Below, piece after piece: positions 47,445-59,800 of a stretch of 64,000 bases of DNA. The notes under the pieces are model-generated. The model ran no database searches, was not told the DNA's origin, and worked only from the letters and a program-made list of their open reading frames with translations. Source of the stretch: Siphonodentalium dalli. Taxonomy: Eukaryota; Mollusca; Scaphopoda; Gadilida; Siphonodentaliidae. The translations under genes and the position numbers were made by a program. The stretch covers positions 170,864,394-170,928,393 of the forward strand of contig CP136069.1 of assembly GCA_032622095.1 (NCBI GenBank), written 5' to 3'. Position 1 is the first letter of the stretch. Each line of letters opens with the position of its first letter.

Positions 47445-50400
47445 AGGTTACACTGGTGTAAATACTATAGGCAGCTCCCCCTGCGGTTGCGGGAGGAGTA
47501 TAGAGTTTCACAGTTAAAACACTCTGGGCTGTGATTGGTTGCATGAATTAAATGTAAACTGTTGACAAAAATTCAAGGAATCATTCTCCCACAAACTTCA
47601 TTTGCCAAGAGGCCCATTCATTAAAGGTGAAGTCTGTTGTGGCTGTTTAGAAATTTTAAGTGTGATTGAAAAAATGACAATATTTTTTTAGTGCGGAACT
47701 GACCCTAGTCATGAAAAAACGAAAATTTGAAGTGGATTCCCTGCTAGACGGTGTTGATTTTTTTATTGGGAAAGTTTCCACAGATGTCAAGCTCACATAA
47801 TCCGAAGGCAGTTTGAACAGTTTCCATTTGACCTCTGATGCAGATCAACAAACGTTAACATTGAAGCCTATGGGAAATATTTACACCAGTGTAACCTAAA
47901 GGGAAAAAATAGCTTTTTATCATTTTTGATTCCTGGGAGTCACTTTAAAGCATTTTAATGCATTTTACAGAGCCTGGTCTTTCAGTCCAATGAATATCTC
48001 ATGCTTGGTGTGGCTATTCTTGCTGCTGATGTCTTCTTTCACTTACATCAGCCAAAAAAATAGTAAGATTTTTCATAAAAAATGCCAATTTTTCAAGGTA
48101 TTTTCAAAAAAATTCAAGGTGGTAATAGTCACATGATAATGCAAATGACCCATAACATGAGCATGTCAACGACACATATATCAATTGTTATAAGAACCTA
48201 ATCTAACAAGTATTTTGGATTTTATAGCCAGTGATATACAGATATATATCATAAAAGTGTGTCATTTCCACTGGTGGGTATGGTCATTTGAAGGTTAATA
48301 GCACTAAAACTTGGACACATTTAAGAAAATGCTTCAGCAATTCAATGAGAGCATATCTTTATTCAAATAATTCAATATACACCCACATCCAGTTATCTTG
48401 GATCACCCTTGCAGACCTGAAAATGTCATATTTTATTCTTCAATGTGCTGATAAAGTCATGCGCTTGATGCTCAGCTGATCAGATCTGGACTCAATGACC
48501 TCACATCACCAGAAATTCTCTCATGGAAAGAATATTGTACAGTCTTCCATAGCTGATCCAAGTTTGCAACACCAGACCCCTAAAACTGAGTGAAAATGGG
48601 GCCTGAACATGACTGGTGGTGGAAAATTGTGCCTTTTTGATGAATAATTTGTTAAAGGGGGTGGGGTTAAATTGTGTGTGATAAATAAAGAACCATAGGG
48701 GTGATATTGTTTTTGAACACATTTTTTCCATTGATGGGCAATTCTGAAGAAATGTAGGGAGTTACAATTATTCCGCGAAAAAGCGGGCTATCGCTTTAGG
48801 TTACACTGGTGTAAATACTATAGGCAGCTCCCCCTGCGGTTGCGGGAGGAGTATAGAGTTTCACAGTTAAAACACTCTGGGCTGTGATTGGTTGCATGAA
48901 TTAAATGTAAACTGTTGACAAAAATTCAAGGAATCATTCTCCCACAAACTTCATTTGCCAAGAGGCCCATTCATTAAAGGTGAAGTCTGTTGTGGCTGTT
49001 TAGAAATTTTAAGTGTGATTGAAAAAATGACAATATTTTTTTAGTGCGGAACTGACCCTAGTCATGAAAAAACGAAAATTTGAAGTGGATTCCCTGCTAG
49101 ACGGTGTTGATTTTTTTATTGGGAAAGTTTCCACAGATGTCAAGCTCACATAATCCGAAGGCAGTTTGAACAGTTTCCATTTGACCTCTGATGCAGATCA
49201 ACAAACGTTAACATTGAAGCCTATGGGAAATATTTACACCAGTGTAACCTAAAGGGAAAAAATAGCTTTTTATCATTTTTGATTCCTGGGAGTCACTTTA
49301 AAGCATTTTAATGCATTTTACAGAGCCTGGTCTTTCAGTCCAATGAATATCTCATGCTTGGTGTGGCTATTCTTGCTGCTGATGTCTTCTTTCACTTACA
49401 TCAGCCAAAAAAATAGTAAGATTTTTCATAAAAAATGCCAATTTTTCAAGGTATTTTCAAAAAAATTCAAGGTGGTAATAGTCACATGATAATGCAAATG
49501 ACCCATAACATGAGCATGTCAACGACACATATATCAATTGTTATAAGAACCTAATCTAACAAGTATTTTGGATTTTATAGCCAGTGATATACAGATATAT
49601 ATCATAAAAGTGTGTCATTTCCACTGGTGGGTATGGTCATTTGAAGGTTAATAGCACTAAAACTTGGACACATTTAAGAAAATGCTTCAGCAATTCAATG
49701 AGAGCATATCTTTATTCAAATAATTCAATATACACCCACATCCAGTTATCTTGGATCACCCTTGCAGACCTGAAAATGTCATATTTTATTCTTCAATGTG
49801 CTGATAAAGTCATGCGCTTGATGCTCAGCTGATCAGATCTGGACTCAATGACCTCACATCACCAGAAATTCTCTCATGGAAAGAATATTGTACAGTCTTC
49901 CATAGCTGATCCAAGTTTGCAACACCAGACCCCTAAAACTGAGTGAAAATGGGGCCTGAACATGACTGGTGGTGGAAAATTGTGCCTTTTTGATGAATAA
50001 TTTGTTAAAGGGGGTGGGGTTAAATTGTGTGTGATAAATAAAGAACCATAGGGGTGATATTGTTTTTGAACACATTTTTTCCATTGATGGGCAATTCTGA
50101 AGAAATGTAGGGAGTTACAATTATTCCGCGAAAAAGCGGGCTATCGCTTTAGGTTACACTGGTGTAAATACTATAGGCAGCTCCCCCTGCGGTTGCGGGA
50201 GGAGTATAGAGTTTCACAGTTAAAACACTCTGGGCTGTGATTGGTTGCATGAATTAAATGTAAACTGTTGACAAAAATTCAAGGAATCATTCTCCCACAA
50301 ACTTCATTTGCCAAGAGGCCCATTCATTAAAGGTGAAGTCTGTTGTGGCTGTTTAGAAATTTTAAGTGTGATTGAAAAAATGACAATATTTTTTTAGTGC

Positions 50401-50603
50401 GGAACTGACCCTAGTCATGAAAAAACGAAAATTTGAAGTGGATTCCCTGCTAGACGGTGTTGATTTTTTTATTGGGAAAGTTTCCACAGATGTCAAGCTC
50501 ACATAATCCGAAGGCAGTTTGAACAGTTTCCATTTGACCTCTGATGCAGATCAACAAACGTTAACATTGAAGCCTATGGGAAATATTTACACCAGTGTAA
50601 CCT
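47445..50603. repeat. 1353-bp tandem composite, 2.33 copies, flanked by ATAT
   Basis: A 453-bp module bounded by AGGTTACACTGGTGTAAATA and its complement recurs at 47445-47897, 48798-49250 and 50151-50603. It is separated by two 900-bp spacers that look identical to each other. The order is module-spacer-module-spacer-module. ATAT flanks only the outside (47441-47444 and 50604-50607); inner junctions read CTTT and AAAG. It could be an LTR-like miniature element that went tandem, a TIR module amplified by unequal crossover, or a partly artefactual assembly. The frames in the spacers (63 and 76 codons) have no domains. Confidence 0.9.
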
Positions 50604-52135
50604 ATATTCATAGTATCCTCTGATTTAAACGTGTGTACAGAAAATACTTGCTCCGATCCGAACGTAGCATGCACATCTTCAGGATCGCCGACAACCCCGT
50701 CGAAACATCTGCCATACACGATGGGTAACTCTACATTGTACATTGTTATTTAAAACGAATACACACATATTGAAATTCTGTATAACCCCAGAGTGATGAT
50801 GATGAAAACTGATTATGCGTTAATAATAATAACAACTGAACATTATATATTATGATGTACTAAGTCTAGAGTCCCAGAAACATGTACAGTGTATATACAT
50901 AAAGTGACATTTTGCTGTTGAATTCGGGATATGTTGTGTGAATACGCATCACAATCGTCGCCTCCGACGCCGTCGTGCATGATTGACATCGTCACGTGAC
51001 TAGTATGAAAGTATAAAGGTGCTGCCCCCTATGCGTCCCAAATATGCATGTACACATGTAGGCTGCTCCGATAACACAACCTTAACTTTACAAAAATAGA
51101 TATGCAAGGACCACATCACATAGGTTGGGACTTCAAGAAATACTGTTCAGATAAAACGCAGACCAAACGCTATTGTAGCCAGCTAGACAGTCAAGTTAAA
51201 TCAACGTGGCGGTTTTGAACATATACGACTTACTAGTAGTAGTGTTCACATTCCACTGTATTCGTATCCAAATACACCAAACATTCCACACGAAGATTAT
51301 ATGCCACCACAAGACACATTCAAGACTATAAACATTAGAAAAGTCTGAGTCCGAACTTTCTTTAGCATTCAACAAAAAAGGGTGTCCAGTGTTAGTCTAT
51401 TCTCGATGCGGTCACAATTAAGAGCGTTTGTCTCAATCATGCGGGAACAACTGAAAGCAGTTGGAAAATTGTTATAATTTTTGTAAGCTTTTTCAGAGTA
51501 TATGAAGCATGTAGATCGGTCTTCGTGTACATCGCACCAGGAAGCCAACGACTCTTTGGTCTCACTTGAAAACACCATATAACCCGATAAATTAGGTGAG
51601 TGTTCACTGATAATCGCGTTGACTAATATTTTCTCAACACATACTCAACCGTAGTGTAAGTATATGCCACCAAGCACCGTTGCATAAAGTGTTGAGTAAA
51701 CTATTTATATCAAACAACCGATTGTTTTTGTGTAGCTTTCATAGTTAAGAACATGGGTTGGCTAGGAATAGTTCTTGGCTGAACTCGAAATGGTTCTGGG
51801 TGATATATCCAGAATCAACGACCGAATCAGAATTGGAATTATCGGGACATTTATGAAATTCCCGATATAGTATCGCATAATCGTATGTTGGTCGATATTA
51901 ACTCAGTCTGTGCTATAATTTGATTCATATTATTCATATGTCTGGATTGGTTGTGGTGTCCATGAAATTAGAATCGCGGCTTCAAAATGTATGCTCTTTA
52001 ATGAGAAGATGAAGTTCTGACATATCCATCGGCCATCTCCTCCAATATCAATGTTTCATTTACAGATCCAAAAATAACATTGAAACGTATAGATTAAACA
52101 TCTCGAAATGACTGCCATTATAGATGCACATTGTT
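50604..52135. other. No supported gene
   Basis: AT-rich, short frames only. GTTGAGTA words recur near 51650-51700 and 52565-52640 without clear repeat structure. Confidence 0.5.
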
Positions 52136-52139
52136 TTAA

Positions 52140-52532
52140 CCCTTTACCCAACAGAAGGGCCCTGTGCCAATGCTTTCTCTTATATATGCGAGTCGACCAT
52201 AGGTCGCCTCGCATATATAAGAGAATGCATTGGCTTAACACATTAAAAATTATAAAATTGTTAAAGAATGTAAGAAAAAATGGTAAAAAGTGTTAAAAAA
52301 AGATTTTTTTTTAGGCTAATGCATTCTCTTATATATGCGAGGCGACCTATGGTCGACTCGCATATATAAGAGAATGCATTGGCACAGGGCATAACTGTAA
52401 CTATCACAATGTGGTCAAGGAGACGGTTCCAATGATATCCATATTTGTATGGTTCTATTGAGACAGACCGAAGATATTTTAGGCTGTTGAAGCTTTATTT
52501 GGCCGGTTTTGGCCGTTTTGTTGGGTAAAGGG
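52140..52532 (-). mobile_element. piggyBac-type MITE copy 3, intact
   Basis: The 393-bp element has ends CCCTTTACCCAACA and TGTTGGGTAAAGGG inside TTAA (52136-52139 and 52533-52536). Mirrored 69-bp hairpins lie at 52166-52234 and 52315-52383. The GGCCGGTTTTGGCCG end identifies it as inverted relative to the copy at 53090. Non-coding. Confidence 0.92.
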
Positions 52533-53089
52533 TTAAATCCGAAAGTGATATCCCGATTTGTCATTGTTGAGTACTCGTTACTCAACTGTTAAATACAAAC
52601 CGCTCATCACTCGACGTGTTGAGTAGACATTTTAGTCAACAATAATTGCTTTGTTTCCAGAGTATATACAGTAGCTATCATAGCAGACAGTTCCAGTTGA
52701 TAGGGACATCTTATATTGACCAAGATTCACAACACTTGGGTTATCGCTCTTTGTTCACCGACAACAGGCTGGATATCGATTTATGATATTGCTCGATTGG
52801 GTTATCGCTCGTTTGATATATTTCAATTTGTTCTGTGAAGAAAATTCAACCTTGATACGGATTTGAGAACAGGGCAGCGCGGCTTGAGTTAACCCATACA
52901 TGTGATACACTTTAACTTTAATATGCTATCAATTTCGGAAGCTGAAAATGCATTATAATTTGTAATATATATGTATTCAATTATTACGTACACAAATATA
53001 ACGACGATTTATTTGCAGATATACCAAGTGAAGATCATGACTTGTATCTCTTCGCTTGCTACGCTATAGGTAATATATTTCTTTGTTAA

Positions 53090-53480
53090 CCCTTTACCCA
53101 ACAAACCGGCCAAAACCGGCCAAATAAAGCTTCAACAGCCTAACATATCTTCGGTCTGTCTCAATAGAACCATACAAATATGGATATCATTGGAACCGGC
53201 TCATTGACCACATTGTGATGGTTACAGTTATTCCCTGTGCCAATGCATTATCTTATATATGCGAGTCGACCATAGGTCGCCTCGCATATATAAGAGAATG
53301 CATTGGCCTAAATTAATCTTTTTTTAACACTTTTTAACATTTTTTCTTACATTCTTTAACAATTTTATAATTTTTAATGTGTTAAGCCAATGCATTCTAT
53401 TATATATGCGAGGCGACCTATGGTCGACTCGCATATATAAGAGAATGCATTGGCACAGGGCCCTTCTGTTGGGTAAAGGG
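53090..53480 (+). mobile_element. piggyBac-type MITE copy 4, intact
   Basis: The 391-bp element lies in TTAA (53086-53089 and 53481-53484) with the same ends as copy 3. Hairpins are at 53239-53307 and 53386-53454. It serves as the reference showing where the retrotransposon entered copy 1 (AACCGGCCAAAACCGGCC near 53105). Copies 3 and 4 are about 0.55 kb apart in opposite orientation. Confidence 0.92.
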
Positions 53481-53939
53481 TTAATACTGTATTTCACAGC
53501 AGGTGAAGGTCCCAGCTTGAGCCGATTTTCATTTCCGTCGCTTACAATCATGGAATTTATCCGGGGAAATATTTCAACTTTTTATTACGATATCGACACA
53601 AAATTCAAGCAATATCGAGCTGGTACCACACACAACTGTGACATAGATACCAAGGAACAAGTATTAACAATGAAATGCATTCCTTGCGTTGTTTGTTCAA
53701 TGTTTTAGAGTTCCCGGCCAGAACATAAAAACAAAAAGTTCCCATGTTTTGAGCTGGTGGAATATGATATCCAAAGGGCATAGCCTGGGTAGAGAGTCCT
53801 GACATGATCTACTATCAAGTTCAACTATTATGAGGTAAAGTAAGACATAGATATATATGAGTATTTAATAGGTCGTGATTATTATACATGTGATGTATAC
53901 GAATACGCATGTAGTATAGCGGGCCAACCCGAGTATCAG

Positions 53940-53990
53940 AGTAGTCGAGCCTCTATAGATTATATATATATATATATATCTATAGATGGG
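53940..53990. repeat. Short TA-rich palindrome
   Basis: TCTATAGAT, a TA run and ATCTATAGA form a symmetric block at about 53951-53987. Probably a microsatellite with mirrored edges. Confidence 0.5.
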
Positions 53991-54104
53991 GAAGCGGAAT
54001 TGTAGTTACGTATACGTGTATACTACTTGGGTTAATACTTAAAGATGTATAATCCGATCAAGCGCCCCTTTAAGTTTATTATTATTTATTTGGATTATGG
54101 GGTA

Positions 54105-54530
54105 ACAAAAGAGTTGCCAGCAGATTGTCACAACTCAGGAAGATTAAATTCCAAGTAAACCGACAGACGATCGAGATAATGTTCAAAACATATATACTCC
54201 CAATAATTGAATATTGTGACATAATTTGGGATAACGCACCTGAGTGCCTCCTCCTCAAGCTCGACCGATTATATACCGACGCTGGTAGAATAATAACAGG
54301 CCTGACCCGACTGCCTCAGAAGCGAGAGTACTGGGTGAACTTGGATGGCCTCCCCTTAATGAAAGACGTCAATTACACAAAACGCGCATGTGGCATAAAA
54401 TATTGGACAATAAGGCCCCTCCTTATATAACCAAACTTTTGCCTCTTACGGTTGGGGAATCATGTCGATACCCCATTATAAATCCGTTACGATACGTCAA
54501 CTATTTCACAAACACGACTCACTTTAATTG
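54105..54530 (+). pseudogene. Reverse transcriptase C-terminal fragment (family of 22052)
   Basis: RVASRLSQLRKIKF is followed by YILPIIEYCDIIWDNAPE and KLDRLYTDAGRIITGLTR. It aligns with the thumb/C-terminal part of the proteins at 22.8 kb and 62.0 kb. A frameshift near 54310 moves the match (VLGELGW, PPYITKLLPL) into another frame. The catalytic core, endonuclease and zinc motif are absent. It is a decayed internal fragment. Confidence 0.8.
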
Positions 54531-55563
54531 CGGATGAAGATGGATAACACTAAAATCAAGAGGCTTTTTGTTGACAATATGGTCAAATTTCGTCGAACAA
54601 CATGTTGATAAATAACACGTTTCGGGCAATTTTATACTATAGTTGACAGTGGTTAGCATTATTTTTGGGCAACTAATCGATTCTTATAACTGAAGAGGCA
54701 TTTCTAAAAATGTTGTTGTTGTTGGAATCTGATTAAATTTGGTATTACACCTCAGGATTGGTTCCTTTGTTATGGTCAATTCCCATGACCATATTTGGAG
54801 AGCTGACTTCATTGTGCATGTGATAGTCCTGGCCCGGGAGCAACACGCGAGGTTCCCGCGTCGGAACCGAGTCTGACATTCTGGTCTGGTATTAAAATAT
54901 GAGTATTTGTGTTATCTATATATGTATGGTCCCTCAAGTGGTGGTATATGGGTATTGGTGTGATACGTCACACTATATCTGGTCGCCATCTCCACTTGAA
55001 AGTATCAAGACAAAACGCAAGCCGGCATATGCACAATATATATACGCTATCAATCACTTCGCACATTGAAGTGATTGTATAATAATTTGAATACGCGGAC
55101 CATTGGTGTAACACTACCGGATGTTGTTGGACTGTCGATTGACATATATAGTTTCGTATGCGGTTATATAGCTCTACATCAAGGCCCAATAGAGCTAATG
55201 ACGCAGTTGACAAAAAGGGTGTGTATGCCAATGCAAATGTTAACATTTGAGCACTTCTCATTAAAATTACTACAGATACATCAATACTGTTTATCTTACG
55301 GCTTCTAATAGCTCCACTGTCGATAGAATGCGTTAGTTCGCATTAGGCATGTACACTTTTCCTATATAATATAGATAAATTACATGCGAAAACAAACCAA
55401 TCTGTCGCTTACAAATAATGCTTCAGTCTTCAGTTTAAACCGATGGTTTTATTGGTATCCTGTTTAAACTTAAGATTGCGAATCGCATGCACATGTGTTT
55501 GTCATACATATGGGGATTATTATCGAGAACGAGTTATATTATCCAGAACGAATCTGATTACTC
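54531..55563. other. No supported gene
   Basis: Short frames without recognised domains. A CAATCACTTCGCACATTGAAG-TGATTG hairpin occurs near 55050-55078. Confidence 0.5.
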
Positions 55564-55566
55564 TTA

Positions 55567-55866
55567 AGCCGCTTTCACACATGTCCGTTTCTTCGATGCG
55601 TTTCCTTGCGTTTCTAATATTTTAACGCATCCGGAAAACGCATCGGTCAAAACAGTGATAATATCACTGGGTCTTTCACACATGTGCGTTTGCCGGATGC
55701 GTTTCTTTTTTTCATGTCTCGGACTTGAAATGCTGCGTTTCTAAAAAAAGCATACACAAGCATGAGTGGCTAGCTTCACTATTTCGACCGATGCGTTTTC
55801 CGGTGCGTTAACATATTAGAAACGCAAGGAAACGCATCCAAGAAACGGACATGTGTGAAAGCGGCT
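55567..55866. mobile_element. PIF/Harbinger-type MITE with TTA duplication
   Basis: The 300-bp element begins AGCCGCTTTCACACATGTCC and ends with its complement. It is flanked by TTA at 55564-55566 and 55867-55869. About 83 bp of each arm are nearly perfectly complementary, rich in GATGCGTTT and AACGCATC words. TTA duplication plus a TTTCACAC-containing end is characteristic of PIF/Harbinger MITEs. It shares the GATGCG-rich style of the element at 45133. Confidence 0.85.
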
Positions 55867-56002
55867 TTAGTCCGCGGTCAGTTTCATATTTCGTTCTTTC
55901 AATCACAATAACTCATATTGTTCGTTCTACAATATCGTTTTCGTTTATTTGGTAGCATTTATTTGGATTTGCATCTCTTGTACATCTCTTGTACATCAGT
56001 TA

Positions 56003-56862
56003 GTTTAAACATATTTTATTAGCAAAGAATAGCTAATTGAATTGGGGCACAAGTTATTGCTAACTTATTGACGCCCCTTTCCAACAAACAATTGACAATT
56101 AACAAAAGGAGTTAGGCTTCCTGCCTGCAATACATATAATACAAAGGTATACAAACAACACTTGTATGATTAAAATATGATAGTAAAGTGGGGTACACGT
56201 TAAGATGTCAAAGTGTACTGTTTGCGTCAGAATGAGGGTATGATTGTGGGCCTTCGATCGATGATGTGATATTTTGTTTCCTAATTTATATAATACCATT
56301 TCCATTCGCTAGGTTTAATACACTATTAATCATTAAATCGTTGTGTTTCTATGATATACTTTTGAGCAAAAATGAATAACTGGCAATTTATTTGCTCAGT
56401 CTCATGTGTGGAGCCGAAAAGTATGTTCCCAATGGTCAAGTGTAGTACGCCCAGTTTAGATATACTATCAAACAGTTTTAATCTTTCATGAATAAAGTAA
56501 GGACATTCGAAGAAAAAGTGATATGCTGTTTCCTCTGGTGCACCGCAACAGCATTTCGGCGAATCGGCAATATGATTGATATGCTTATCAAAATTAAGAT
56601 TACTACAGTTATTTCGCAATTTAGCGTGTAGTATGTTCCTTTCTCGGCTTCCAACTAGGTAGAAATGAGGCGGTTTCAATACAACAAACATAGCAGCTAT
56701 TTTTTTCTCTACATGTATATTATCTTTATTTATTTTCTTCTTATTGCCTTTATCGTCACTCTTGGTGAGGTCATCTAGGAATTTGTTCCACTGGATAATC
56801 ATTGAAGGAAAGAACGATTTATTATAATATTCAGCCTTTCTAGATAAAGAGTTAAATCGGTA
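56003..56862 (-). mobile_element. 3' part of split non-LTR retrotransposon
   Basis: Minus-strand continuation of the element at 61733-64000 after the 4870-bp insertion. It contains the reverse transcriptase C-terminus, a 320-bp 3' UTR and a terminal AATAAAATATGTTTAAAC at about 56020-56003, which resembles the end of the copy at 23906. Confidence 0.85.
56326..56862 (-). pseudogene. Reverse transcriptase C-terminal exon-like part, split by insertion
   Basis: The frame is open from the insertion point through its natural stop at 56326. It includes KSFFPSMIIQWNKFL (aligned with the SFFPRSTKDWNEL block of the 22 kb copy) and a zinc-binding-like CCCG-x(7)-H-x(4)-C near the end. It lies in the same frame as 61733-63889 if the 4870-bp element and one GTA are removed. 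It would belong to the element's replication protein. Translation of the split gene is not possible. Confidence 0.85.
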
Positions 56863-59800
56863 TAGTCCAGGAGATATTGGTCGACCTCTGCACCCCCCCC
56901 CCAGGACTTAACTTCACCCCACTAATTTTCTTCCTTAAGGTCTTCTCTAATTTTTTTCACTTGTTAACAAGAAAACAAAGTGGCCGCAGAGACTCCAGAC
57001 AAGATGGCGTCCATCATGGCGGCCATTTATTTTAAATGCACCAGGTCTCTTTGATCGCCATTATAGTAAAGATGATAGCACATGCGGTCTTGTTTTCCGC
57101 TCGATTCGTTATGCTAATATAAAACCCTTACAAATTAGCCAAAAATCCGACACCAGAATCCAATATGGCGGCCAAGATGGCCGCCGAAATGTGAAAATAT
57201 GCTATTTTTCTGACATGTTACCACCTTTCGTTTGTCTCTGTGGGAAAATGTTATAATTTTTGCGTCATGTTATACATTTATCATATAGAGGAGTCATTGG
57301 CGAACACATGAGGACCATAATATGCATTCATTGCGGGATATTTTTGTCCGATATCACGTTTTCCCAAATGCCGGTATCATTGGTCAAAGCCGAATCTCCG
57401 TTAATAACGCGATGTTATGTTTCGAATCAATGATTGTTATTGCTATTATAACAACACCCATGCATATATATTTGCAGGAGATACTCGAGCTAGGATTCCT
57501 CTTATACCTGAGTTGAGGAATATTTACCCAAATCTAAGATGGCGGCCAAAATGGCCACCAGAAATAAAACATCGCCGAAAATCGCTGATTTTAACATCAG
57601 TGAGCATTATTGTCATGATAACTCCACACCTGCTTACTATTGTAAGATGGGAACACTTAGGCGAAGAACTTTCCTTGTACCATATCCAAATAAAAGTCCC
57701 CCAAATCCAAAATGGCGCCCACAATGGCGGACAGATTTTGAAAAATCACCGAAATTCCCTCATATTCACATCATTGGGTATTATTGTCGAGACAATTCCA
57801 TCCATGCGTACAGTTGAGTTGGAAATACTGAGGTGAAGTAATTACCTTACATCTCATGCAAGAAATGGTTTTCCAAATCAAAGATGGCGGCCAAAATGGC
57901 GACCGAAATTTGAAAACACGCCTACATTCCTTTACTTTCTTAGGATGGGCGTTTCGCGATTTCTACCCACCATTACATGTTGATATGTATGAATTATCCA
58001 TTAGGGTTTGGCAAGTGATACCCACAGTCAATATGGCGGCCAAACTGGCGGGCAGAAATTGAAAAGAAGCCGATATTATCACATACTAATTTCAACTTTT
58101 TGTCATAATATTGATTTGTATAAACGAAACGGTACATAATATAAGCCATATATTAATTCCAATGTAAGTCGTAGCCTTTTGGAAGGATGAAAACCCACAA
58201 TCGCAATGTGGCATTTCAAAATCCATTCTCCACTAAGGGCTCATACTGGTCGTAACCGTATATAGGTGCGCCGAATAGTCATATTATGACTTACAAGAAT
58301 CAAAACAACAGTACCTGAGCTTATTCTGAATTGCCACATTCAGCATTATCTAAACTCGTTTCCGTCTCTTCGTCAGATTAATCTATCTCACTCACAACAA
58401 CAGTTCACTACTCTTCTTTGTAGGAGTGTGCCACTAATCGGAATGTTTCAAACAATACATATGCCGGTGTCCAGCTCACGTGTTGGTTTCGAAAGCTTGG
58501 AATTCATAGCGAGCTTCATTCGTGGTATAGCTTATGGTATAATTCAGATGCAACATATGGGGTATATGCGTCATCTTGTGCGATACACTATAAAGGTATT
58601 CGGTCGATGCGTATATACTAGCTTTCAGAAGGACCTATCTATCTGCGTATTGTCAGCTTTGGTGACCTAATGGGGATAACAACGTGTACACCTGGTGATC
58701 TTCCCAAACAGCCACTTCGCAATATATGGTTCATCAATTCACATACTCATCTAATGCACTGACGTACCCGGACAACTTCTGTATATGGCTTCGAATGTTG
58801 AAAGCCTGACATTTGACGGATGCATTTCTGCTAAGGCGTAGAAGACCATAATGCATAATATACCCAAACTCCTTGAACATGATCACAAGAACAAGCTTGT
58901 TGGCGTCCAGCAATCGTCTCACAGAACAGATCCAAGCAGATGATAACAATACACACGGTGCTCGTTTGTGGGTATGTGTCATGATAGTGGAAATGAAATT
59001 GGACCATGACTGCACCGCCCCTTATTTTGTTATGTTTTAGATTCAGACAGGATCTTATGTGTGGCTTTGCTTTCCTTGTATGCTAACTGCTGTATAAGCC
59101 CCACCAAGACTGGGGTGTAGTCTTAAAGGCGATACCTTTGATAGTTGGTTGATATGTCATACTCACGTTGGGTGGTATGGTTCAATAAAGTACAAATGCC
59201 ATCAACAAAAGGGTGAAATGTTCAACGCGAAGAACATCCAGAGGAATGTTACGTTGATGTGCTCTTGTATTCAGTTCAACAAACGTTGGTACACCAAGTG
59301 ATGTCTTCGTAACATCACCAATGCGACCATTTTCCTGCATGAGACATTAACTACTATATTCTAAAGTTATATATATATATATAAAGCTATATGATCATAA
59401 AGGTCGCCATTGCCATCGAGACTGTAAATTGTTCTTTAAATACATAGTGAAATAAATGCACCACAGTTCCTGACATTTTCTTGAATAATACCGCGAGAGA
59501 GGATAACAAAACACGCATACATTCATGCGATAAAGACATTATCCTTTAGTCCATCCGACTGTTTTGAGGGAGGCTAGCATATTATTATCCAGACAAAAGT
59601 GTACGTAGTTGAATCAGAAAGGCTTCGAAACGGATGTGGAATACAACCTTACCACACCAAATAAAACCGACACGCATGACATTCGATATCTTAAATATGC
59701 ACCAGGTGTTGGGGTGGTGTATACAGTGGCCCATTTCATTCCCACTATCATGGCGCATGTCCACAAACTAGCACCGCGAGCATTGTTCTTCTCTGCTGGG

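Noticed and set aside
47445-50603. Ordinary LTR retrotransposon
   Set aside because: The repeated modules do not start TG and end CA, no primer-binding site or polypurine tract is clear, and the 900-bp spacer has no gag or pol.
57417-57836. 139-codon frame and its mirror at 60762-61181 as a conserved gene
   Set aside because: The two copies are the two arms of one palindrome, not independent evidence of selection. Overlapping alternative frames are open to similar length and no domain is visible.
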